NCBI RefSeq assembly: GCF_001189295.1
Contig: NZ_CP012159.1
Location: 7,929,001 to 7,993,000 of the forward strand
Direction: 5' to 3'
DNA from: Chondromyces crocatus
GTDB taxonomy: Bacteria > Myxococcota_A > Polyangia > Polyangiales > Polyangiaceae
DNA: 64,000 nucleotides
Part shown: in pieces, positions 32,604-40,148 of the stretch
How the letters are laid out: each line of letters begins with the position of its first letter
How positions within the stretch are numbered: position 1 is the first letter of the stretch
The notes under the pieces: generated by a model
The model's input: the letters and a program-made list of their open reading frames with translations, nothing else
Database searches by the model: none
Told to the model about the DNA's origin: nothing
Program-made: the position numbers and the translations under genes

Positions 32604-33842
32604 TCACAGGTAGCGCGCCCACCCCTCCGGGTGCGCCGCCTTGTAGCGCCCGTACGCCACGCACAGCGGGTACAGCAAGAGGAGGAGCCCCAGCGACGCG
32701 AGGTACGACGCCCCCAGGCCCGCCTTGCGCGACATCCCGAGCGCCCACGCCGCGAACTGCAGCAGGTGGACGTGGAGCACGTAGAAGAACAGCGCCGTCT
32801 GCCCCAGCACGAGGAGCGGCCGCATCCACCGCGCCGACCCCGCCCGCCGCGCGAGCGCGAAGAACCCCGCGAGGAGGAGCGCCATGATCCCCAGCTCCAG
32901 CGCCAGGTACGACAGCGACGGCGGGTACTTGCTCACGTGCAGCCAGTGCGCGAGCGACCCGTTCTCCCGCAGGAGGCGCATGTTCCCGTACCCGTTCAGC
33001 CCCCGCACCACCGCGAACACCGAGAGCGCCCCCAGCCCACCGAGCGCGAGCCAGCGCGCCGGCCGCACCGCCTCCCCCTTCGCCAGCAGCCGCCCGAAAC
33101 CCCACCCCAGCATCATCACCGACAGCCAGGGCACGAGCGCGTAGGCGATCATCAGCGGCGGGAACCTCCCCCCCGTGAACAGCAGCGCCACCGGCAAGAT
33201 CGGCTTCTCCCCCGTGGCCCACAAGAGAAGCCCCGTGAGCGCCTCCCCCCCGAGCATCAGCGCCGCCGCGCCCCCGACGAGCCACGCCGTCGGCAGCCGG
33301 CGCAGCAGGGCCATGCACATCATGCTCGCCCCGATCGCGTAGAGCACCTGGAACAGCACCGCGCCAGGCCGCACGAAGGCCCACGACATCCACAGGGCGT
33401 CGAGCAGCACGATGATCAGCCCCCGGGTGAGGATGAAGCGGTCCACCTTCCCGGGCGCCTCCCCCTTCGCCAGCCGCCGCTCCACGCTGAGCGCCAGCAC
33501 CGCCCCCGCGAGGAAGATGAAGGTCGGAGCACACAGGTGCGTGATCCACCGCGTGAGGAACTGATCGAGCGGCAGCGCCGACCCCACCTTCCACGAGGCG
33601 GAGCTGTCCGAGCTGATGCGGTTCGCGTTGAACGCGCCCGAGGCGTGGTCGATCGTCATCAGCACCATCACCAGCCCGCGCATCCAGTCGAGCGGCACGA
33701 GGCGTGACGCGCCTGCGGCGGCAATCCCCTGGGCAGGGCGAACGACCATCGAGACTGCGTCCGCCGGGCGCGGGAGTTCGGACTGCGGAGGCGGCGCGTC
33801 GGCCTGCTGCGGGGTCTTGGCGAGCGGGGAGGCAGTGGCCAT
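32604..33842 (-). CDS. DUF1624/HGSNAT-like multi-pass membrane protein
   Basis: A 412-residue membrane protein with about ten hydrophobic segments after a Pro/Ala-rich cytoplasmic head of 45 residues. The first membrane segment carries the family motif LVPLDWMRGLVMVLMTIDHASG (Arg, Gly and the Asp-His pair), and THLCAPTFIFLAGAVLALS follows, as in DUF1624 and heparan-alpha-glucosaminide acetyltransferase-like proteins. Relatives are thought to acylate sugars of envelope polymers across the membrane; that is family knowledge, not shown here. It ends 24 bp upstream of the preceding unknown gene, so the two may be cotranscribed. Confidence 0.85.
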   Translation of the reverse strand: MATASPLAKTPQQADAPPPQSELPRPADAVSMVVRPAQGIAAAGASRLVPLDWMRGLVMVLMTIDHASGAFNANRISSDSSASWKVGSALPLDQFLTRWITHLCAPTFIFLAGAVLALSVERRLAKGEAPGKVDRFILTRGLIIVLLDALWMSWAFVRPGAVLFQVLYAIGASMMCMALLRRLPTAWLVGGAAALMLGGEALTGLLLWATGEKPILPVALLFTGGRFPPLMIAYALVPWLSVMMLGWGFGRLLAKGEAVRPARWLALGGLGALSVFAVVRGLNGYGNMRLLRENGSLAHWLHVSKYPPSLSYLALELGIMALLLAGFFALARRAGSARWMRPLLVLGQTALFFYVLHVHLLQFAAWALGMSRKAGLGASYLASLGLLLLLYPLCVAYGRYKAAHPEGWARYL

Positions 33843-33952
33843 GGCGGGGCCACGCTACACGCCACTGGACCGGGGTGTCATGCCGGAGCAGCAAGCTTCA
33901 TCGGCTGCCATCTCCTCCGGCACTGGCTCACGGCCCTGCGCCCCGGAGCCAG

Positions 33953-34060
33953 CACCTCGCGGGTGCTTGGAACGACGACGAGATCTCGATTCGCCTGTTC
34001 CAGCACCTCGACGAGCCGTTGAATGCGATTGCCCAGGCGCTACGAGAACCGCTGGCGTGA
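33953..34060 (+). pseudogene. C-terminal remnant of an unidentified gene
   Basis: This stretch reads as a plausible protein C-terminus, ending WNDDEISIRLFQHLDEPL then NAIAQALREPLA and a TGA. It has no start or body: the upstream frame is not protein-like and collides with the divergent membrane-protein gene. It ends 20 bp before the truncated TPR gene. It may be the tail of a deleted gene. Confidence 0.3.
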
Positions 34061-34080
34061 GAATCCATGAGGAGGAAGTG

Positions 34081-34503
34081 ATGACGCGCGAGGACATCGA
34101 GGCCGAACTTGCTCTGGCACGCGCACGAGCCAGGGAACGACCAGAGGATCTGGAGGCCGAGAAGGCGCTCCTCCTCCAGCTGGACCGGCTCGCGGCCCAT
34201 GAGCTGGACCGAGGCGCGCTGGAACGGGCATTGAACGCCGCCGAGGAGCACCTCGCGCGGACACGAGCGCACCACGAGACGCATCCAACCGGCGCCGCAT
34301 CGAAGAGCACCGTCCTCAGCCTCCTCCGCGTCGGCGATGTTCACATGGCGCGCGGCGACCTCGACCAAGCCCTTGCCGCCTACGGCGAGAGCTTCGGCCT
34401 CGCCTCGGATGCATACGGGCCATCAACTCCTTTCTCGTCGCCCTGCGATGCTGCCACCGAGCGGAGCGCGCCGTCACGGAAGTTGGCACCCGTGCAACGA
34501 TGA
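34081..34503 (+). CDS. truncated TPR-type protein
   Basis: A 140-residue product. AGGAGG lies just upstream of the ATG at 34081. The N-terminal half is charged and helical (DIEAELALARARARERPEDLEA). Then comes a segment typical of myxobacterial TPR proteins, VLSLLRVGDVHMARGDLDQALAAYGESFGLA. Family members continue with many repeats, but here the frame runs into Ser/Pro-rich, non-repeat sequence after residue about 118 and stops. I read this as a gene broken after one TPR unit. No continuation is seen in other frames before the convergent TetR gene. Confidence 0.5.
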   Translation: MTREDIEAELALARARARERPEDLEAEKALLLQLDRLAAHELDRGALERALNAAEEHLARTRAHHETHPTGAASKSTVLSLLRVGDVHMARGDLDQALAAYGESFGLASDAYGPSTPFSSPCDAATERSAPSRKLAPVQR

Positions 34504-34548
34504 GGAAGGGCGCATCCCCGATGGCCAACCGCCTGGTTTGCCTTGCCC

Positions 34549-35313
34549 TCATCGACCCCCGCCGGCGCCGGCGCCCGCCAACCTCACCAGCCACTCCTCC
34601 AGGAGCACCCGCTCCCCCTTCGAGAGCACCTCTTCGCCATCCGCCAGTGCCGCTTGCAACGCGATCGCCCTCGCCGCGATCCCCTCGCCCCGAGGCGACG
34701 GTGACGCCTCCCCCTCCACGAGGATCGCGCCGAGCACCGACTCCCGCATCACCTCGGACAGGCGCAGATCCCGCTCCTTCGCTGGCGTCTCGATGAGCGC
34801 CAGCGTCACCCCGCTCCCGCCCGCGTGGATCAACTGGACCGCGAACGGCACGCTCACCCGGAGACGCCCCGCCTTCGCCACCCGCTCGACGAGCGCACGC
34901 AGCACAGCGAGCCCATCCCGCATGGCCGACGCCGCGCCTTCCCCTTCCCTGTCCTCCTCCCCTTCGCCCTCTCCCCTCTCCTCCCCCGCGTCGAGACCGT
35001 AGAGCAGCGTGTAGGCCGCTGGGTTCGCCAGACCGAACGCCACGTGCATATCCCAGCCACGGCGGAGATCCTCGACCGCATCGGCCCCGGGCGCCCGCGC
35101 CGCCTTCTGGGCCACGTACCGCGCCAGCACCTCGCGCGCTGCCGCCAGGCGGAGCGCGTGCATGTCGCCGAAGTGCCGGTAGATCGTCGGGGCCTGGACG
35201 TTCGCGGCCGCGCTCACCGCGCGCGTCGACACCGCCTCACGCCCGCCCTCACGCAGGAGTTCGGCTGCCGCGCGCACGATCTTCCGCCGCACATCCGTCG
35301 TTCGATCGCTCAT
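34549..35313 (-). CDS. TetR/AcrR family transcriptional regulator
   Basis: A 254-residue repressor-type regulator. The DNA-binding helix-turn-helix is at residues about 8-55 ([29 protein letters not shown], then [12 protein letters not shown]). The ligand-binding half is helical and contains a Gly/Glu/Arg-rich low-complexity loop ([16 protein letters not shown]). It is divergent from the oxidoreductase gene at 35397. A perfect palindrome overlaps its own start codon, which fits autorepression and control of the neighbour. The inducer is unknown. Confidence 0.92.
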   Translation of the reverse strand: MSDRTTDVRRKIVRAAAELLREGGREAVSTRAVSAAANVQAPTIYRHFGDMHALRLAAAREVLARYVAQKAARAPGADAVEDLRRGWDMHVAFGLANPAAYTLLYGLDAGEERGEGEGEEDREGEGAASAMRDGLAVLRALVERVAKAGRLRVSVPFAVQLIHAGGSGVTLALIETPAKERDLRLSEVMRESVLGAILVEGEASPSPRGEGIAARAIALQAALADGEEVLSKGERVLLEEWLVRLAGAGAGGGR

Positions 35314-35329
35314 GTTATCAACGATAACA
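35313..35329. promoter_or_regulatory. TetR operator, perfect palindrome
   Basis: TGTTATCAACGATAACA: seven-base perfect arms around AAC. It lies at the start codon of the TetR gene and 67 bp before the divergent oxidoreductase. A degenerate similar dyad (TGGTTACC..GATACCA) follows at about 35335-35352. Confidence 0.7.
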
Positions 35330-35396
35330 AAACATGGTTACCACCGATACCACGAAGGTGCTAGCGTCACGCCGTTCGCCGAGAAGGAGGCAGTTC

Positions 35397-36272
35397 ATGA
35401 TCATCGTGACGGGAGCGACAGGGAAACTCGGGCGCCAGATCGTCGAGAAACTCATCGAGCGCGTACCGCCGAGCCACGTCGGCGCGAGCGTCCGCGATCC
35501 CGCACAGGCCAGCGACCTCCTCGCGCGCGGCGTCCGCGTCCGGCGTGGCGACTTCGCCGAGCCGAGCAGCCTCGCCCACGCCTTCGAGGGCGTGACGCAG
35601 CTCCTCCTCGTCTCCTCGAACGCACGCGCCCAGGGCGGTGACACCCTCGCGCAGCACCGCGCAGCGATCGAGGCCGCGCGCACGGCCGGCGCGCGACGCA
35701 TCCTCTACACCAGCCACATGGGCGTGAGCGCGACGTCCGAGTTTCCCCCGATGCACGATCACGCCGCGACCGAGGCCCTGCTCGCGGAGAGCGGCCTCGC
35801 CTGGACGTCTCTTCGCAACGGCTTCTACGCCGCGAGCGGGCTCGCGCTCCTCTCCGACGCGTTCACGAAGGCCTCGTTCGAAGCCCCGCGTGACGGCAAA
35901 GTCTCCTGGACGGCCCACGCCGATCTCGCCGAGGCCGCCGCCATCGTGCTCACCGAGGAAGGCCGCCACGACGGCCCCACCCCTCCGCTCACGGCCGCTC
36001 AGGCGCTCGATCTCGCCGACCTCGCCGACATCGCTTCGAGCCTCCTCGGCCGCCCCGTGCAGCGCGACGTCATCGAAGACGACACGCTACGCGCGACGCT
36101 CGCGGCTCGAAGCGCCCCCGCGAACCTCGCCGACATCGCGCTCGGCCTCTACCGCGCGAGCCGCCGCGGCGAGTTCGCCACGGTGGATCCCACCCTTGAG
36201 CGCTGGCTCGGCCGTCCCCCGATGACGATGCGGGACGTGCTCACGCAGGAGCTGGCCGCGCGGAAAGCGTAG
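35397..36272 (+). CDS. NAD(P)-binding oxidoreductase, NmrA/QorB-like atypical SDR
   Basis: A 291-residue protein with an N-terminal Rossmann motif VTGATGKLGRQIVEKL and NmrA-like features: a short sequence between nucleotide motif and DFAEPSSLAHAF, then LYTSHMGVS and a C-terminal helical part. It lacks the Tyr-xxx-Lys pair of classical short-chain dehydrogenases in the usual place. Relatives include the quinone reductase QorB/YtfG and redox-sensing NmrA proteins. The ATG at 35397 has AAGGAGG seven bases upstream; the longer frame from 35334 would run through the operator region. It is probably regulated by the divergent TetR protein. Confidence 0.88.
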   Translation: MIIVTGATGKLGRQIVEKLIERVPPSHVGASVRDPAQASDLLARGVRVRRGDFAEPSSLAHAFEGVTQLLLVSSNARAQGGDTLAQHRAAIEAARTAGARRILYTSHMGVSATSEFPPMHDHAATEALLAESGLAWTSLRNGFYAASGLALLSDAFTKASFEAPRDGKVSWTAHADLAEAAAIVLTEEGRHDGPTPPLTAAQALDLADLADIASSLLGRPVQRDVIEDDTLRATLAARSAPANLADIALGLYRASRRGEFATVDPTLERWLGRPPMTMRDVLTQELAARKA

Positions 36273-36666
36273 CCGAGCGCTTCACGACCCCACCCGCCAG
36301 CGCGGCCGCCAGGCCCAGCGCTTCGAGGTCCTGAAGGGCATCACGCTCTCGACGGACGTCGACGGCTGCACCGACGACGAACGCCACCGCCTTCGACCCT
36401 CCGCCATCCAGGACCGAACCGAGCGACGTCACCGACCACGGTGTCCCGGCATCCTGGCGATGTCCGACCTTCCACCACGTTACCCTGCATGGGGCGGTTC
36501 CAGCTCCGTGTCCTGACCCACGACATCCACCCGCCGTCTCTCGAAAGGCCTCTCCGAATTCGGTCGAGGACGGTGAGATCAGGGTTCCTGCACGTCACGG
36601 TCGGCATCCATCGGGCCCGATCCAGGGGTCCAGCACACCAAGTTCGGCCTTTCTGACGATCAACGT
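36273..36666. other. gene-free interval left of the minisatellite
   Basis: No gene with a ribosome site or family resemblance is seen. A 63-codon minus-strand frame (36241-36432) has a hydrophobic helix-like end (KAVAFVVGAAVDV) but overlaps the end of the oxidoreductase gene and has no clear start; it may be a decayed fragment. Confidence 0.5.
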
Positions 36667-37209
36667 AGAGGTCCGGGGACCTCTCGGTAGAGGTCCGAGA
36701 ACCTCTCGCAGGAGCTTCGAGACCCTCCTGCAGGAACCTCCACACCCTCCTGCAGGAGCTTCGAGACCCTCCTGCAGGAGCTTCGACACCCTCCTGCAGG
36801 AACCCCGACACCCTCCTGCAGGAACCCCGACCCCCTCCTGCAGGAACCCCGACACCCTCCTGCAGGAACCCCGACACCCTCCTGCAGGAACCCCGACACC
36901 CTCCTGCAAGAGCTTCGAGACCCTCCTGCAGGAACCTCCACACCCTCCTGCAGGAGCTTCGAGACCCTCCTGCAGGAACCTCCACACCCTCCTGCAGGAG
37001 CTTCCACCCCCTCCTGCAGGAGCTTCGAGACCCTCCTGCAGGAACCTCCACACCCTCCTGCAGGAACCTCCACACCCTCCTGCAGGAGCTTCCACACCCT
37101 CCTGCAGGAACCTCCACACCCTCCTGCAGGAGCTTCCACACCCTCCTGCAGGAGCTTCGAGACCTTCCTGCAGGAACCTCCACAGCCTCCTGCAGGAGCT
37201 TCCACACCC
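36667..37209. repeat. 21-bp minisatellite with palindromic CTCCTGCAGGAG core
   Basis: About 23 tandem units of exactly 21 bp from about 36703 to 37209, with two diverged units on the left (AGAGGTCC..GGACCTCT type). Each has the core CTCCTGCAGGA followed by one of four linkers: ACCTCCACACC, GCTTCGAGACC, ACCCCGACACC or GCTTCCACACC. The linker types alternate or cluster (five or so ACCCCGACACC units in a row at 36795-36900). Because 21 is a multiple of three, all three minus-strand frames stay open, producing false reading frames rich in Gly, Arg, Cys and Glu. Confidence 0.95.
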
Positions 37210-37470
37210 TCTCCCAGTCGCTTCGGAACCTTCCTGATAGCGGCTCCGGGACCTCTTCATGGAGACCTTGGGTCCTCTCGCTCGACAGGCTCGGGCCCCA
37301 CGCTCAGCAACACTGGCCCCCCTCGGGAGAGGCTCCGGGAGCTCTTCATCGAAGCTCCAGAGACGCTCGCTCGAACGTCGACCCGCCTCTCCGAAGGCGC
37401 GATACCTCGCCCGGCAGCATCCGGACGTCCTCGCCCCCGACGCGCGGAAATCCAGCGCGCAGACAGCGTT

Positions 37471-37735
37471 CTACTGGCAGGCGTTCACACGCACCACCTC
37501 GATCTCGTCCTGCGTCTCCCAGGCCCAGCCCACCGAGCCGTCCGGGAATGTCTTCAGGTCCTGTATCCGCTGCATCTGCGCATCGCTTGGCGTTGGCCCC
37601 TCGTGGACGGTCCCCATGCCGAGGTACCACAGGAGCGGGTGACGCCACGCGACGCCATTCCCCCCAGACGGGCCAGATTTCCTTCACCAGCATCACTTCA
37701 TCGAAAAAGAAGCTCGTGCGTTCGGCCTCGCGCAT
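37471..37735 (-). pseudogene. frameshifted gene remnant, unidentified
   Basis: Two minus-strand frames join into one sensible protein end across a run of six G (plus-strand C at about 37660-37665). Frame one reads MREAERTSFFFDEVMLVKEI then WPVWG. Frame two continues GNGVAWRHPLLWYLGMGTV, HEGPTPSDAQ.. and ends ..EIEVVRVNACQ before a TAG. The N-terminal part is missing; the divergent lipoprotein gene starts only 77 bp upstream. A sequencing error in the G run would turn this into an intact small gene. Confidence 0.4.
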
Positions 37736-37811
37736 TGCACGCACATTCCATGGGCAATGCGTCGTCAATCGCCTTGACGTGGCGTGACGTAGATCGCTCC
37801 GATATGCGGAA

Positions 37812-38960
37812 GTGAGATCCTTCTGGCTCCTGGTCGTCCTCGGGTGGCTCGTCGCCCTGGGGAGCTGCGGCCGTGCTGACGAGAAAAGAAAAGGCTGTCC
37901 CGGTCCGTGCTGCGACGAAGCGTGCGCGCCCTGCACCGGGGACGCTTGTCCTTCCGGGCCCGCGCTCGGCTGGAGGGCGCCGCTGTGGCTCTGGTGGGGC
38001 GACACGAGCGAGTCTGCGCCCGAGTGCCCCGACGAGGCTCCTGCGGTGGTCTTCGAGGGCTTCGACGGCCTCTCCTCGGAGCAGCGCTGCCCGTCGTGCA
38101 GCTGCACGAGACCCACGTGCGTGATGTCGCCGGGCGTGCTCGCGTGGGAGGACTTCGCGTGCACGCCGGTCGAAGGGGCGGAACCTCGGGTCATCCCGTA
38201 CCTGCCCCCCGCCGGATGGGATGGAGCGTGCATCTCGATGCCGACGATCCCGAAGGAACGGATCGAGTGGGTCGAGTTCCTCAGCACCACCGTCACCCCG
38301 TGTCAGCCCGTCACCGGATCCATGCCCGTGCTCGCCGAGACCCGCTGGGCGACCCACGCCCGCGCGTGCAGCCCGCACACGCAGGACGGGTCGAGCGAGC
38401 AGGGCTCGCAGCGGGAGCAGGGCGCAGAAGGCGCGGAGCCGCGGTCTTTGCGTGAGCCGGCGCCGCAAGGCCCAGAGCAACCCGCGCAGAGCGGGCAAGG
38501 CGCGCGGTACGAGCAGGGGATGCCAGGCGCGAAGCAGGACCCCCTCGGCGTGGATCCTGCGGCCGCTGGGTTCACCGCGTGCGTGTGGCGTGAGGGTGAG
38601 CAGCCCGCGTGCCCCGAGGCGTATCCGGAGCGCAAGCTGTTCTACCAGGGTGTCGACAGCTCGCTCGACTGCGCACCGTGCGCCTGTGGCGATCCCGTCG
38701 GGAGCAACTGCGTCGCGTACGTGGCCGCGTTCCCCAAGCCGAACTGCCAGCTTCCGGAGGACGACACGGGCTGCGCCGTGGACCTCGATCACTCGCCTTG
38801 CTCGAGCTGGTGGCGGCACCTGGCCCTCGGCAGCTTGCGCGGCGACTGGCGCGAGCGAGAGCCAGGGACCTGTCCGGCCTCGGGGGGCGAGCCGGTGGGA
38901 CGGGCCGCCGCGGTCGACCCGATCACGTTCTGCTGTGCGCGATCGGAGGTCGGGCCATGA
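37812..38960 (+). CDS. Cys-rich lipoprotein, tandem paralog 1
   Basis: A 382-residue surface-type lipoprotein with a GTG start at 37812, a signal peptide and the lipobox VALGSC (Cys19). Over 20 further Cys residues occur in short patterns (CPGPCCDEACAPC, CPSCSCTRPTC, CAPCACGD, ITFCCARSE). It is clearly related to the next gene: both share LGW..P..LW.G, the C.SMPTIP / CLGVPAIP segment, ACPEAYPERKLFYQGVD / TCPEGYPKRRVFFGGVE and a final FCC. Unlike the paralog, it has a Gln/Glu/Gly/Arg-rich insert of about 60 residues (around 190-250, SSEQGSQREQGAEGAEP). No known family was recognised. Confidence 0.78.
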   Translation: MRSFWLLVVLGWLVALGSCGRADEKRKGCPGPCCDEACAPCTGDACPSGPALGWRAPLWLWWGDTSESAPECPDEAPAVVFEGFDGLSSEQRCPSCSCTRPTCVMSPGVLAWEDFACTPVEGAEPRVIPYLPPAGWDGACISMPTIPKERIEWVEFLSTTVTPCQPVTGSMPVLAETRWATHARACSPHTQDGSSEQGSQREQGAEGAEPRSLREPAPQGPEQPAQSGQGARYEQGMPGAKQDPLGVDPAAAGFTACVWREGEQPACPEAYPERKLFYQGVDSSLDCAPCACGDPVGSNCVAYVAAFPKPNCQLPEDDTGCAVDLDHSPCSSWWRHLALGSLRGDWREREPGTCPASGGEPVGRAAAVDPITFCCARSEVGP

Positions 38961-38984
38961 AATCGGGTAAGGTGACCGGGTCCC

Positions 38985-40004
38985 ATGACCCCTTCCGCCC
39001 CCAGGCTCCTGCGAGGCGCGACCGCCACCGCGCTGCTCTCCACCCTGTTCTTCGCGGCCTGTCGTCTGGGGCGAGTGGACGTCTACACCTGCGACGACCC
39101 GTGCACGACATGCGAGGATCCCTGCGATCCGTGCTCGCGCGGGGAGTGCGTGCCGGAGCCTTCGCTGGGCTGGGAGGGGCCGGTCTTGCTGTGGACGGGG
39201 ACCCACGAAGCGGACGCGCCCGCGTGTCCCTCGCAGGCGCCGGCGAAGGTGTACGAGGGGCACGATGGCTTCCGCACCACGAGCGGGTGCGCTCCGTGTC
39301 AGTGCGAGCCAGCCCGCTGCGAGGCGCCGGCCGAGGTGGCGGTGAGCTCCGAGGCGGCCTGCGGGGCGGGTGGGATCCTGGAGGGGGCGCAGCCCGTGTC
39401 CCTGCCCGACGGCTGGAGCGGTGCCTGTCTGGGGGTGCCGGCGATCCCGCAGGAGACGTTCGACACCTTCGGGAGCACGTCGTCCCGCGTCGGCGCGTGC
39501 ATGCCGACCACGATCCCCACCCCGAAATCGGGCTCCTTCGCCTGGGACTTCTTCGCCCGCGCTTGCGCCCGGGTGGAGGCGCCGGTGGCGTGCCTCGATC
39601 CGAGCTTGCACTGCGCGCCACGCTCGGAGGGGGACTTCCGGCAGTGCGTGTTCACGCGCGGGGACGAGACGACGTGCCCCGAGGGCTACCCGAAGCGGCG
39701 GGTGTTCTTCGGCGGCGTCGAAGGCGATCTCGGCTGCACGCCCTGCACGTGCAGCGCCCCCGAGGGCGGCACCTGCGTGGCCCGCGTGTCGGCCTTCCGC
39801 GACGCGAGCTGCACGCAGGCCATCGCCCAGGCCGTGGTCGACGTCGATCAGCCGGGGTGTACCGACGACGTGTTACCTGGCGATCTGCGAGGCGTCGCGG
39901 TGTCCTGGCCGGTGCACGAGCCGGCGCACTGCACGCCCGACGGCGGCAAGCCGACCGGGAGAGTCACCCCCGCCAGCCCGTCGACGTTCTGCTGCACGCA
40001 GTGA
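38985..40004 (+). CDS. Cys-rich lipoprotein, tandem paralog 2
   Basis: A 339-residue lipoprotein with lipobox LFFAAC and a dense Cys cluster just after it (YTCDDPCTTCEDPCDPCSRGEC). It parallels the preceding gene along its length without the low-complexity insert, and ends STFCCTQ. The spacing between the genes is 24 bp, so they are probably cotranscribed. The many paired Cys suggest disulfide-stabilised extracellular domains. The function is unknown; repeated extracellular Cys-rich lipoproteins may mediate surface contacts, which is only a guess. Confidence 0.8.
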   Translation: MTPSAPRLLRGATATALLSTLFFAACRLGRVDVYTCDDPCTTCEDPCDPCSRGECVPEPSLGWEGPVLLWTGTHEADAPACPSQAPAKVYEGHDGFRTTSGCAPCQCEPARCEAPAEVAVSSEAACGAGGILEGAQPVSLPDGWSGACLGVPAIPQETFDTFGSTSSRVGACMPTTIPTPKSGSFAWDFFARACARVEAPVACLDPSLHCAPRSEGDFRQCVFTRGDETTCPEGYPKRRVFFGGVEGDLGCTPCTCSAPEGGTCVARVSAFRDASCTQAIAQAVVDVDQPGCTDDVLPGDLRGVAVSWPVHEPAHCTPDGGKPTGRVTPASPSTFCCTQ

Positions 40005-40124
40005 GCGGTGGGCGGGGTTGGCTGGCCCGAGCGAGCGCAACAGAAGTGGTGGGGGCTGCCGACGGGCGGCTCGCGGGGATGAAGGATGAGGGCTCGCGCC
40101 GCAACCACGGCGACGGGCACGCTG

Positions 40125-40141
40125 CCTCGCCAGGGGCGAGG
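40125..40141. terminator. hairpin between convergent genes
   Basis: CCTCGCC and GGCGAGG form a perfect seven-base-pair stem with an AGG loop, between the lipoprotein pair and the convergent alkylsulfatase gene. No T tract is visible. Confidence 0.4.
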
Positions 40142-40148
40142 AATGCCT

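Noticed and set aside
36667-37209. CRISPR array
   Set aside because: Units are 21 bp throughout with no unique spacers, and no cas genes are present.
36341-37260. Repeat proteins read from the minus strand of the minisatellite
   Set aside because: Three frames are open at once only because the unit is 21 bp. No ribosome site, signal or conserved start was seen.
40005-40148. A small gene between the Cys-rich lipoprotein and the alkylsulfatase
   Set aside because: The 144-bp convergent gap holds only a hairpin; no frame with a start and ribosome site fits.
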